The notes under the pieces were generated by a model that was not told the origin of the DNA, did not search any database, and was given only the letters and a program-made list of their open reading frames with translations. Position numbers and translations under genes: made by a program. A DNA stretch of 64,000 nt from Ichthyophis bannanicus. Lineage: Eukaryota > Chordata > Amphibia > Gymnophiona > Ichthyophiidae. Positions 22,838-33,482 of this stretch are shown piece after piece (the stretch's first letter is position 1; every line of letters starts with the position of its first letter). The stretch lies in contig CM066033.1 in assembly GCA_033557465.1 (NCBI GenBank), positions 593,060,438-593,124,437 of the forward strand. Reading direction: 5' to 3'.

Positions 22838-23600
22838 CAGAGCCCTTTCCCTTGGAAGAAAAGCCTTGGCCTGGACAGTGTCCAGCTACGCCCCTGTGAA
22901 CTCCAGCTCTTGAGTCGGCTGGAGATGGGACTTTGGACAACTGACTACAAATCCCAAGTGCTCCAGGATGAGGATAATGCGGTCAGTCACCTGCTGTACT
23001 TCGGCGACAGTGCTACTACCCTTTACCAACCAGTCATCCAGACAGAGGAAGATAAGGACCCCCTGGAGCCGGAGGTGGGCAGCGACTATGGCCAGGCACT
23101 TGGTGAATACCCATGGGGCAGCAGCCAGCCCAAAGGGTAGCATCCTGTACTGATATTGACTGCCTCCCACTACTAAGTGGAGACACTATCCATGGAGGGA
23201 ATGGATGAAGATATGAGTGCAAAGTCCAAGGAGCATAGCCAGTCTCCCTGCTGGAGGTATGGCAGCAACGTTTCAAGAGAGCATCTTGAACTTCTCCCTC
23301 ACCAGGAACCTGTTGAGGTCCCACAAGATTGGATGAGCCAAAACCCTCTGGTCCTTTTGGGAACCAGGAAGTTGCGAGAGTAAAACCCCTTGCCCCCGAG
23401 ATGGAAGGGGACAGGTTCCACTGCCTTACTTGCCTGCGAGTTCCTGCTGGAGCAAGGCCTGGTGAACAAGGCTCTCTCAGGAAGAATGGTGGGGCATCTG
23501 CTGGAGGTGGAGCAGGTAACCCTCCCTGACCACTTGAAGGGCCCTCATGTCGGTGGCGTTGGAAGGCCACCTGTGGGCATAGAGCACTAGAAGACCCCCC
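22838..23600 (-). pseudogene. DIRS G reverse transcriptase
   Basis: 22886-23170 encodes GGSQYQYRMLPFGLAAAPWV and then LCLDDWLVKGSS. The catalytic YLDDWL motif is therefore CLDDWL, losing the Tyr but keeping both Asp. Parts of the leader (LLLEQ/ELQ-type sequence) are spread over other frames up to about 23600. Truncation by the CR1 insertion occurs at 22837. Confidence 0.78.
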
Positions 23601-23701
23601 GTGTGCTGTGCCACCTGGGGGAAGAGAGGCCATGCCCAAGGAGTCAAAATCTCCCTCCAGGTGGCACCGGGGACACAGTCTAGGGCTTGGGGGTCTTAGG
23701 C

Positions 23702-25574
23702 TTATGTGGGCCATGCCCCTGTCCCTTGGCCTGCTGACCCTGTTGGGGAGTTGGGAAAGCAGGGTACTGGGGATAGTTTCTTCTTCTTTGGGTATGAGGG
23801 CTTTCTGCCCAAAGCCTTTCTCTGGGAAGGGTCAGCAGTCTTTTTGGAGAGCATGATCTTTGTCAAGTACTCGGACTCCAACTCGGTGGCAAACCCATGA
23901 TGGATAAGGCCAAAGAGGTTCTCTCCCTGGCAGGGGACATTGACCAGCTTGTCCTGCACCCATTGCTCCAGGTCAGACTATTGTAGCCAAGCCTGGTGTC
24001 AGGCACTAATGCCCACCACAGCTACTCTAGCCACCAACTCAAAGCAGCCATAGGCTGCTTGACTGATAAATTTGAAGCACTCTCTGAATGCGGAGGCCAG
24101 GTTTCGGAACCGCTGGAGGGATTCCTACAAGAGACTAGCTGAGAATCTGGCGAGTTCCTTTGCCAGGTCCTGCAGGTACATGCCCATGCACAGCTGGTAA
24201 TCCTGGATCTGGATGACAAGCATCAAGCCCTGGAAGCACTTTCTGCCTATGGTGTCCATGGCATGGGCCTCCCTCCCCAGGGGGCACCGAAAAGTGTCTT
24301 TTCTGGCTTTTGAGCAGACATATGGCTGACTCCACTAACATGGAGTTATGAGGCAGTTGGGCTTTCTGAAAGCCAGGGATCCGATGGACCCAGTACATCG
24401 AGTTCAGCTGCCTGCTCACTATGGGCATCAAGAAGGGGGTCTCATGTGGAGGAGCAGCCATTCCAGGATTGGGGGGGGGGGGGTGGAGGGCACAGTTAGT
24501 GCCCTCTTTGGGTGAGCCTTGTAATGAAGGATCTCGAGGTCCTCAGTGCGAGAGTCTTCCTCTGACTCTTTTGTGAAGGTGAGGGACTTCGCATATCCCT
24601 CACAAAATCGAGGAAGATTATGTCCTCAAATGGGGATCAACACCATATCTCCGGGGGAGACTGGTCTGAGGGCACATCCCAGTGGTGGCAGGTGTCCAGG
24701 CCCTTGGTCTCACAGTTTGACAGAGGCGGTAGAGTCATTGAGGGTTCTCTGGGTCTCGGGATTGTCCCCTGGTAGCCCTCCGCTCAGAGCCAAGGGCACT
24801 TAGTGGGGAAGACTGTGGCCCCAAGGAACGGAACTGGGATTGGGACTGACACAGAGGTGCCTCTCGAGGCTGGTGGCACGCGAGGATTGGCTCGACTTCT
24901 GGTGAGTCTCTCGACATGGAGGGTCCTGTGGTTGGGAGTGAAGACCTGGAGGAACCGGGCATCAAAGCCCGTTGCTGGGCTAAGAAGTCAAACTGTGCTC
25001 CAATCCCCCCATCCTGGCCTCAAGACCAGATGGCTCTGCAGTCTTCGGCGCTGGCACCGAGGACTTTGGGCCCGGCGTTGGCTCAGTCGATGTGTAGTCT
25101 TCAACAAGGATGGCTTTGGGGGTCTGAGACTGATCCCTTGATGTCAACAGCTCCCATTGGGGCAATTTGGAAGGCCTATCCCAGCCGTCGTCCTCAGCCT
25201 CACATCAGGGGCTGTGGGTCCTGGGCCTGTGGGATTTCCCTACTTTCCCTGACTCATTTCATGATATGATCTTCAAGGGCTTCCAGTTCTTTGAGCAGCC
25301 CTCGTCAGTGGAGCTCTGGCTGGAGACTCCTTGGCCGCTCAGTTCCCATGAGGGTCCAAGATCCTGGATGAGGTCTTGGAGCGTGATCTCGTGGACGACT
25401 CCAGGGCTGAGTTGATCTTCTGGAAGATGGACACACACTGCTGCTGATTGCTCTTGAGGGCCTTGGGAGGTATCTGCTTACAGAGACTGCAAACCAAGGG
25501 CAGTGGTGTGGCCCCGTATGCGACATGTTATGTGCGCTGTGGTTGCGCAGCTTGAAGCCACTGACCGAGGCCAT
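23702..25574 (-). pseudogene. DIRS G gag, degraded
   Basis: The C-terminal part at 23702-23959 has LVNVPCQGENLFGLI and the Lys-rich RKALGRKPSYPKKKK. The middle part, around 24135-24461, has RIPGFQKAQLPHNSMLVESA, matching SPGFQKAQLPHPFHG in DIRS B. The start is probably the Met at 25574 (MASVSGFK). The zinc-finger Cys residues that follow have mostly been lost. A (G)n run at 24470-24483 breaks the frame. Confidence 0.7.
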
Positions 25575-25814
25575 GGCAGGGAAGATGGCCCCCGCAAGGT
25601 CAAACTCACTTGGCCCGGCCAGAAAAAGGTGCAAACCCGCGCCGATCAAAAAAAACAAAAAAAAACAAAATTAACTTGAGAATGCGACGCAGAGGCAAGC
25701 GGATTCGGGGCGAGAAGGGACTGAAACTCAACCGGAGAAAGCAAAAATTAAAGACAAAACACCAGCTTTTTCTGATGGGAACAGACACACATCCGATGGG
25801 ATCTGTGGAAAAAA

Positions 25815-25979
25815 GGTGACTGAGGCAAGATGGCACCCTTAGGTGGGAAGGGGACCATGCATGCGTGGTGCATCTCCCAAAGGCTTTCTTTGAAAGCTGG
25901 GGAGAAGTTACTGCATGGGCTCTGTCGGCGTTGACGTCAGCCATATATGAGGACTGACTTCCTACTTGTTCCTGGAGAA
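25815..25979. repeat. Left ITR of DIRS G
   Basis: Contains 'aagatggcacccttaggtgg', 'caaaggctttctttgaaagc' and the end 'ttgttcctggagaa'. Matches the left ITRs of DIRS B (32750-32922) and F. Confidence 0.8.
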
Positions 25980-26079
25980 ATTTGCACTAGTTCACATTAA
26001 ATTTCATCTGCCATTTCAACGTCCAGTCTTCCAATTTATCAAAGTCCTCTTGGGTTTTAACAACTTTGAATAATTTGTG

Positions 26080-26818
26080 TCATCTGCAAATTTGATCACC
26101 TCTCGTTATTCCCATTTCCGGGTCATTTATGAATATATTAAAAAGCAGCAGATCCAGCACAGATCCCTGGGGTACTCCATTATTCACCTTTCTCCACTGG
26201 TAAAAATGTCCTTTTAGCCTTACCCTCTGCTTTCTATCTTTTAACCAGTTCCTAATCCACAATAATACCCTGCCTCCTATCCCATGACTTTTTAATTTTG
26301 CCAAGAGTCTCTCATCAGGAACCTTGTCAAAGGCTTTCTGAAAATCCAGATACACTATTTTGACCAGCTCACCTTTGTCTACCAGTTTAATTACATCTTC
26401 AAAAAAACTTTAACAGATTAGTAAGACAAGACCTTCCTTGACAAAGCCATGTTGGCTTTCTCCCATTAAACCATGACTATTTACATATTCAGTAGCTTTG
26501 CTCTTTATAATGGTTTCTACCATTTTTCCCAGTACTGATGTCATGCTCACCGGTTTGTAGTTTCCTGTAGAGGAACCCTATTTAAAAATTGGCATTAAAT
26601 TGGCCATTCGCCAATCTTCAGTTATAACAGATGATTTTAATGATAGTAATCTGCGAACTATCATTCTGTAGGTCTGCAATCTCATATTTTAGTTCTTTTA
26701 ACACTCTTGGATGTATACAATCCAGTCCAGGTGATTTGCTACTCTTTAGTTTATCAAACAGTTCTAATACATCTTCCCAGTTTATCAATATTTTTCAATT
26801 CTTCCGATGCATCACCTA
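26080..26818 (-). pseudogene. CR1-alpha reverse transcriptase fragment
   Basis: 26080-26355 encodes YLDFQKAFDKVPDERLLAKL, RNWLKDRKQRVRLKG and NNGVPQGSVLDLLLFNIFIN. GPLL, usual in this motif, reads DLLL. Upstream RT blocks (KSKSPGPDGIH-like, NYKPVSMTS-like) continue to 26818 in broken frames. The catalytic FADDT box is degraded. Confidence 0.78.
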
Positions 26819-26819
26819 T

Positions 26820-27126
26820 AAAGCATAGTTACTCACCTGTAACAGGTGATCTCCAGGAACAGCAGGAATCTAGTCTTCACATATGGGTATCGTTCGTACC
26901 GACGGAGCCTGCGCGGAAACGCTCCCCAGCATCCAATAGGAAAGCTTTTGGGAGCATCCCACAGCACCTGCGTGCTGCCTTCCCGCCTTTCCCCTCTCCA
27001 GTTGAGTTTATAGCTGAGACAAAAGAGAGAGAGAGGGAAAGAGAAAGAAAGAGAGATAGAGAGAGATACAACTCCTAGGGGAGGTGGGTGGGTTGTGAAG
27101 ACTAAATTCCTGTTGTTCCCGGAGAT
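26820..27126. repeat. DIRS D right ITR and first part of its ICR
   Basis: Begins 'aagcatagttactcacctg' with the palindrome CACCTGTAACAGGTG at 26836-26850. It continues through the ITR with its (GA)n run and stops in the ICR after 'gttcccggagat', where DIRS B starts. Confidence 0.87.
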
Positions 27127-27492
27127 ATAGTAGTTACTCACCTGTAACAGGTATTCTCCAGGAGCAGCAGGAATCAGTCCTCACATATGGGTGTCATCGG
27201 CGCCGATGAAGCCCCAGCGGAGCATTTCCCCAGCTTTCCATGAAAACCTTTGGGAATGCTGGCACGCATGCGCGGTTCCCTTCCCGCCTAAAGGTGCCAT
27301 CTTACCTCAGTCAAATGACATAGCTAAGAACAGCACACAAAATGTAAAAAACAAACTATGTACAACTGCAACTCCAAGGGGAGGAGGGAGGGTTGTGAGG
27401 ACTGATTCCTGCTGCTCCTGGAGAACACCTGTTACAGGTGAGTAACTACTCTTTCTCCAGGACCAAGCAGGAAGTCAGTCCTCACATATGGG
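27127..27492. repeat. Right ITR and ICR of DIRS B
   Basis: The ITR carries the palindrome-like CACCTGTAACAGGT near its outer end (27139-27152). The ICR has CACCTGTTACAGGTG (27426-27440) between inverted 'gtgaggactgattcctgc' type arms. Confidence 0.85.
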
Positions 27493-27689
27493 TGACTCCC
27501 AAGCTCTGGGCTACCGAGGAACCCAAACTGAACAATAGGACTCCCTCTAGTCCCAGCATCAGAGAAAAAGCTTTTCAAGGACACAACCTCCACCGGTAGC
27601 CCAACAGAGGGCAGGATTTGCCTAAACCTCAAAGAGATTCCGGAGTACTGCCTGGCCAAAAGCACTGTCCCTACGGGACTCCCTCTCCA

Positions 27690-28640
27690 GACAGTAATGG
27701 GCTGTAAATGTCTGGCTTGAAGACCAAGTTGCAGCCCTGCAGATGTCTACCAAGGGCACAGAGCGGAGATGAGCCACTGAGGCAGCCATTGCCCTGACAC
27801 GATGAGCCGTGACCCTACCTGCAAAGGAAGGTCAGCTGCTTTGTAAGCCCAGGTGGACAAGGTACGCTTGGACACAGCCAACCCCAACTTATTGGGGTCA
27901 AAGGAAACGAAGAGCTGAGTAGCCCTTCTATGCCCCTGCGTACGGTCAAGGTAGAAGGATAAGGCCCTCCTACAGTCCAGGGTATGCAGGACTGCTTCAG
28001 CCTGGCTAGCATGAGGCCTAGGAAAGAATGTTGGAAGAACCACCTCCTGGTTGAGGTGGAAAGAGGAGACAACCTTGGGGAGGAACTTTGGATGAATCCT
28101 AAGGACTACCCTGTTCCTATAAATCCTGGTGTAAGGCCTGTCACAGACCAGGGCCTGAAGCTCACTCACCCGCCTAGCTGAGGTGAGGGCTATCAGGAAG
28201 AGAGTCTTCCAGGAAAGGAAGCGTAGAGGGCAAGTTGCCATCGGCTCAAAAGGTGGGCGAGTCAGTTGCTGCAAGACCACATTCAGCTCCCACTCAGGAG
28301 CAGGACGACGGATGGGGGGCTTGAGTGAAAGCAAGCCCCTAAGAAAGCGTGACACCAAGGGGTGACCTGACAGAGAATGTCCCTCCAACAGTGAGTGGTG
28401 AGCTGCTAGAGCTGAGAGGTGGACCCGAACAGAATTGGACTTAAGTCCCTGATTTGATAAGTGTAGTAAGTACTGAAGTACTACTGGCACAGTACAGAAG
28501 AAAGGATCCTCTGTACGAAGCTGACACCACACAGAAAACCTTTTCCATTTTACAGCATAGGTTTTCCTAGTGGACTGTTTCCTAGAGGCTAGGACAACCT
28601 CCTCAACTTCCTGAGGCAGGCCCCAGGGAGCCAAGACTAC
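27690..28640 (-). pseudogene. DIRS B tyrosine recombinase, one frameshift
   Basis: The N-terminal domain has ASRKQSTRKTYAVKWKRFSV and a VVLQYLLHLSNQGLKSNSVR segment. The catalytic domain has LTSARRVSELQALV (first Arg), then the beta-strand region KVVSSFHLNQEVVLPTFF. After SKRTLSTWA a frameshift near 27830 leaves the frame. Past it, the correct frame reads TAHRVRAM (HxxR), DICRAATWSS and FTAHYCLE with the Tyr at about 27700. All four signature residues therefore survive in DNA. In this copy YR lies in the same frame as RT/RH (27747-30092). In DIRS A and E it does not. Confidence 0.87.
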
Positions 28641-30640
28641 CCTTGCAGCCTCCAGGCCATCAAATTGAGAGACTTGAGATTGGGGTGAAGGGAACCCTGC
28701 TCTTGTGAGAGAAGGGTCGGGCTGCAACCCCAGAGGTAGTGGGGAATCCACTGCCAGTTGAAGCAGAAGTGGAAACCAAGGCTGTCTCGGCCACCTGGGA
28801 GCCACCAGAAGGACCGAGGCCTTGTCCTGAAGAATCTTGAAAAGAGTTCGGGCCACCAAGGGCGTGGGAGGAAACGCATACAGGAGGCCCTGAGACCAGG
28901 ACATCAGAAACGCATCTGGAGCTATCCTCAAAGGATGTGGTTGCCTGGAGCAGAACTTGGGCAGTTGCTTGTTCAGCGGACTGGCAAAAAGATCTATCCA
29001 AGGGAGACCCCACTTCAGGAAGATCTTCTGAACGACCAAGGGATGCAGCTGCCACTCGTGAGGCTGCAGAAATCTGCTCAACCGGTTGGCCAGGCAGTTT
29101 TCCTGGCCTGGAAGGTACACCGCCCTGAGAAGCATGTTGTGCTTCAGGGCAAAGGAACAAAGGTCTTGAGTCTCTCGACAAAGGAGCTTTGACCCAGTCC
29201 TACCCTGCTTGTTCACATAAAACATGGCTACCTGGTTGTCTGTTTGAATCAAGACTGAGCGGTGAGCCAGGGCCGGAGGAAAAGCCTTGAGAGCTAAGCG
29301 GATAGCTCGAAGTTCCAGGAGATTGATCTGTTGGGCTGCCTCCCAGGGAGACCAGAGTCCTTGAGTGCACTTGTCCAGACAATGAGCACCCCAGCTCTGC
29401 AGAGAGGCGTCGGTGGTGAGGACCACCGAGTGTACTGGCATCTGGAAGGGCATCCCTTTCAGCAGATTGGGTGGATGTAGCCACCAGCTGAGGCAGGTCA
29501 AAAGGGGCCTGGACACTCTTATCCTGTCTCTTAGGCGGCCTGTGGCCTGAGACCACTGATTGCGAAGGCACCATTGTGCAGGCCTCATATGGAGCCTGGC
29601 ATTGGGAGTCACATGCACTGTCGAAGCCATGTGGCCCAGGAGCCTGAGGCAGAGTCTGGCGGAGACCAGGGACCTGTTTAGAAACTGTTTGGCCACGTCC
29701 ATCAGTCTTTGAGCCCTGTCTTCGGGCAAGAATGCCCTTGCCAGTTGAGAATCCAACCTTGCCCCTATGAACTCCAAGTTTTGGGAGGGGAGCAAAGTGG
29801 ACTTTGCGAAGTTTATGACAAAGCCCATGTTTTGAAGCAGAGCAAGGGTTCTGAGGGTGGCTTGTTTGGCCTCCAGGAACGTCTGACCCCTGATGAGCCA
29901 GTCATCCAGATAGGGAAAGACAAAGATGCCCTGATTTCTCAGGTAGGCCGCAACCACTGCCAGGCACTTGGTAAAGACTCTGGGAGCGGAGGTGAGGCCA
30001 AAAGATAGTACTCTGTACTGATAATGGTTTCCTCCCACAATGAACCTTAGGTACTTTCTGTGGTCTGGATGAATGAGGATGTGTGTATGCATCCTTTAGA
30101 TCTAAGGAGCATAGCCAATCTCCCTGCTGGAGGTAGGGCAGAAGTGTTCCAAGAGTAAGCATCTTGAACTTTTCTTTCTCCAGGAACTTGTTGAGGTTCC
30201 TGAGATCCAGAATGGGTCGAAGGCCACCGGTCCTTTTGGGTAGCAGGAAGTACCTGGAGTAGAATCCGTGACCTTGCAAGTGGGGAGGCACAGGCTCCAC
30301 CGCCCTGTCCACCAACAGACCTTGGAGCTCTCGAAGGAGAAGGTCTGTGTGCAGGGGAGGCCTCAATGGTTCCCCTGGAAAGTAAGGAGGAGGCAGTTGA
30401 TGAAAATGCAGTGCATAGCCGTTTTGGACTATGTCCAGCACCCAACTGTCGGTGGTAATGAGAGGCCACTGGTGGGCGAAGAGTACAAGGCGGTGGTAAT
30501 GACAGGCCACTGGTGGGCAAAGAGTACAAGCCTGTGCAGGGCTGGGACAGCAGGGACGGAGTGGCTACGCTCAAGGAGTCAAAAACCCCCACCCTGCTGA
30601 GTGGTAGCAGGGGCCTGAGGCTTGGGGGTCCTCTGCCTAC
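28560..30640 (-). pseudogene. DIRS B reverse transcriptase-RNase H-linker
   Basis: The leader and fingers (29902-30510) include GFYSRYFLLPKRTGGLRPIL and GDWLCSLDLKDAYTH. One base is missing at about 30090. The remainder is open from 30092 leftward: FGLTSAPRVFTKCLAVV, the catalytic FPYLDDWLIRG, and RNase H with TTDASLQSWG, LLELRAIRL, IQTDNQVAMFYVN and LANRLSRFLQPHEW. It then runs through the linker WIDLFASPLNKQLPKF and LLYAFPPTPLVARTLF straight into YR. Nearly intact. Confidence 0.9.
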
Positions 30641-32510
30641 AGGGCCCATTACACTGGCCCTTGGCTTGCTGACCCTGGGGGGCAGCTTGGGCAGCCTGAT
30701 ACTGAGGGTACTGTTTGTAGGCAGTGCCCTTCCTCGGGTAAAAGGACTTTTTACCCGAGCCCTTCTTCTTATGTGAAGGGGCAGAGGTCTTCCTTGACAG
30801 CCTTGTCCGGGTAAGGTGCTCGGTCTCGAGATGAGCGGCCTTCTCGGTCACGGGTTTGCCAAAAAGGTTCTCACCTCGGCAGGGGACATCGACCAACTTG
30901 TCCTGAACCCATGGCTCAAGGTTCAATGACTGCAGCCACGCCTGGCGTCGAGCCGCGATGCCGGCAGCCGCTACTCAGGCCGAAGCCTCAAAGCCATCGT
31001 AGGCGGCGCGGGAAATGAACTTGGAGCATTCCCGAATCCCGAGGACAAGGTCTTAAATCTCTGCAAGGATTCCCCGGAGAGACCAGCAGAGAATCCGGCC
31101 AACTCCTTGGCCAGGTCTCGCAAGTACATGCCGCCCATGTACAGCTGGTAAGACTGGACACGGCAAGCAAGCATGGACCCCTGGAAGCACTTCCTACCGA
31201 TGCCATCGAGGTTGCGGGCCTCCCTGCGGGGGGCACCGCAGAGTGCATCTTCTGGCTCTTCAGACGATGCATGGCCGATTCCACAACCATGGAATGGGTG
31301 TGGTAGTTGTGCTTTCTGGAAACCAGGGCTTTTGTGGAGTCGATAGATAGAATCGACTCGCTTGCTCAGAACCGGCGCCGAGGCCGGTGCCTCCCACATC
31401 CGGAAGAGGAGCCGTTCCAGCATCGGAGGAACCGGGACAGTAAACGCCTCCTTCGGAGGAGAGTCGTACTGCAGAGCATCGAGCTCCTCGGCTCGAGGCT
31501 CTTCCTCGGGATCGGCAGGGATAGCCAGGGCAGCGGCCATATCCCGCACGAACTCCGAGAACCTAGTGTCCTCCGGAGGGGGATCTACTCTGGGGCTCAG
31601 ACTGCGGTGAGTACGACGGGACGCACCGAGTCTTAAAAGTATCGGGAGACTCCTTGTCCTCCGTCTCCCAGGCGGACTCATCTGAGGAGGAGTCAGGATC
31701 CGACCCCACGGGGCCCCGAGGTACCCGCCACGACGCCAGGGGCACCGGCGTCAACACCCTCGGTCCCGAACGGAAGGTCGAGGGAGACCTCAACCGAGGA
31801 CGACTTCGAGCCCCGAGGGTCTCGAGTATTGGCTCGGTCTCCGGGGTTGACTTCGAAGTCGACGTCCCGGTGGTCGGGGCAGATGCACCAGACAGGCTGG
31901 CCATCAGTGCCCGCTGCTGCTCCATGAAGGCAGACAATCTGCACTCCAAGGCTGTCATCCTGAGACTCAGCTCGGGAGACGCAGCAGCCACCGACTCGGG
32001 CCCCGGCGGCGCCGGGCCCGACGTCGGCTCTCTGGGAGGAGAGTCCACGAAGACTACGGGGCTTACGTGTCCAGCAGATTCCAGCTCCACACGAGGGACT
32101 TTTGCAAGCTTCTCCTGATCCACGGGCCCGGGACGGCGGTCGGGGGTCGTAGACCTGGCCCTCGAGGGTTCAGGGACCTCCTCTGATGCCGCCCTCGCGA
32201 GCCGCTTCTTCCTCTTGCGTTCCCGGTCTGGGGACCCCCTGTCTGAGGAGCTTCGACGGCGCTCGGGATCGAAATCCCGAGATGTCGAGGCCTCAGATGA
32301 GGTCCGGGCTCGGCCTGAGGAAGAGTCTGAGAAAAACCTTTCCTTCTGATGCTGTCGACTTTTCAGTGCCTTGGAAGACATCTTCCCACATGGCCCGCAC
32401 GACTTGGGGTCGTGGTCAGGACCGAGGCACCGAAGGCAGCAGTCATGTGTGTCGGTGAGACACATAAGTTTCTTACACTGATCACACTTTTTGAAACCAC
32501 TGGAAGCCAT
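30579..32510 (-). pseudogene. DIRS B gag-like zinc-finger protein
   Basis: Starts MASSGFKKCDQCKKLMC at 32510. The paired Cys motif (CDQC, CLRCLGPDHDPKSC, CGPCG) matches gag of DIRS A and D. A long Arg/Ser-rich region and a Pro-rich segment follow to 31563. The central block VDPPPEDTRFSEFVRDMAAA and the SPGFQKAQLPH block are in the next frame (30971-31681). The C-terminal block WVQDKLVDVPCRGENLFGK runs to a Gln-rich end at 30579. Two frame changes separate the three parts. Function is inferred from position and Cys pattern only. Confidence 0.78.
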
Positions 32511-32749
32511 CGGGGAAAAAAGGGCCCCAGCAAGGTCAAAAGACCGGCCTTCCAGGGAAAAACTGAAAAAAGGGCGCGAACGCCAGCCACGAAGGGCAAA
32601 AACCGAAAAAGAAATAAACGGGCTCGATACCGGTGTACCAAACCCGGCGGGAGGGGAACCGGCGTCGAACCGGAGAAAAATAGCGAAAAATCGCCTAAGA
32701 AAAAATCACTTTTATCCGGGAGAACAGGACACACGTCCGATGGGTTTCT

Positions 32750-32922
32750 CGGAAAAAAAGAGACTGAGGTAAGATGGCACCTTTAGGTGGGAAGGGAACC
32801 GCGCATGCGTGCCAGCATTCCCAAAGGCTTTCATGGAAAGCTGGGGAAATGCTCCGCTGGGGCTTCATCGGCGCCGATGACACCCATATGTGAGGACTGA
32901 CTTCCTGCTTGGTCCTGGAGAA
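32750..32922. repeat. Left ITR of DIRS B
   Basis: Inverted match to 27127-27310, including 'cggcgccgatgacacccata' and the end 'gcttggtcctggagaa'. Confidence 0.85.
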
Positions 32923-33200
32923 CACCTGTTACAGGTGAGTAACTATGCTATCTCCAGGAACAAGCAGGAATTTAGTCTTTACATATGGGGACTCCCTAGC
33001 TGCAGATGCCAGGGAGATGGCCCCATAAAGTTGTGTGCCCTTGTGAAAGGGCTCCACTTCCCCCCATAGATCTCTGGCATCCTACCAGGAATGGTGTGTA
33101 GGAGTTGATTAAGTCTGGAACAGGTGTTGAAGAACAGCCTGACCAAACAAGGCATCCTGGCGGGAGTCCTTGTCTCAGCAGTAATGGGCTGTGAAGGTAT
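32923..33200 (-). repeat. DIRS D: rest of ICR and 3' end of YR region
   Basis: Continues the DIRS D ICR with CACCTGTTACAGGTG (32923-32937) and 'tatctccaggaacaagcagg'. It then runs parallel to DIRS A from 720 to about 935. It includes 'gcagtaatgggctgtgaagg', next to the YR catalytic Tyr codon, and is cut at 33200 by the L2 LINE. Confidence 0.87.
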
Positions 33201-33482
33201 TTATTTATTTACAGGCTCTTATATACCAGGCTTTTCAGTATCAGTGCGGTTCACAAATAACAAAATTTTGCATCAGAACAAAAGATTGTGTGCTTACATT
33301 ATAACAGGATCGTGAACTTGGGACTGTAACAAGGGTAACTATACACAAATCAACAACAGAGGTTGTTGTAAAACTATTTACAGTTTATATTACAAGTTGG
33401 TAATCATAATTCAAAAGACCTTGTAATCAATAATCGTTGTGAGTGTGCCTGATGGCGGATCTGTTGTGTACTTCGTCATGAG

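Larger units (their letters stand above)
17527..25979 (-). mobile_element. DIRS retrotransposon G, split by a CR1/L2 nest
   Basis: Two parts, 17527-18788 and 22838-25979, read as one B-type DIRS once the CR1 at 18789-22837 is removed. The right part holds the left ITR (about 25815-25979), gag and RT; the left part holds RNase H, the linker and the first codons of YR. The 3' end (most of YR, the ICR and the right ITR) is missing at 17527. The right terminus reads ...ttgttcctggagaa, like DIRS F. Confidence 0.82.
27127..32922 (-). mobile_element. DIRS retrotransposon B, inserted in the ICR of DIRS D
   Basis: A full-length B-type element of 5.8 kb. Right ITR 27127-27394, ICR 27395-27492, YR, RT/RH, gag, left ITR about 32750-32922. 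It sits exactly between 'cccggagat' and 'cacctgttacaggtg' of the DIRS D ICR, which are contiguous in DIRS A and C. Its own outer end reads 'ggtcctggagaa', very like the target's 'gttcccggagat'. Few lesions are visible: one frameshift near 30090 in RT, one near 27830 in YR, and some in gag. Confidence 0.92.
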
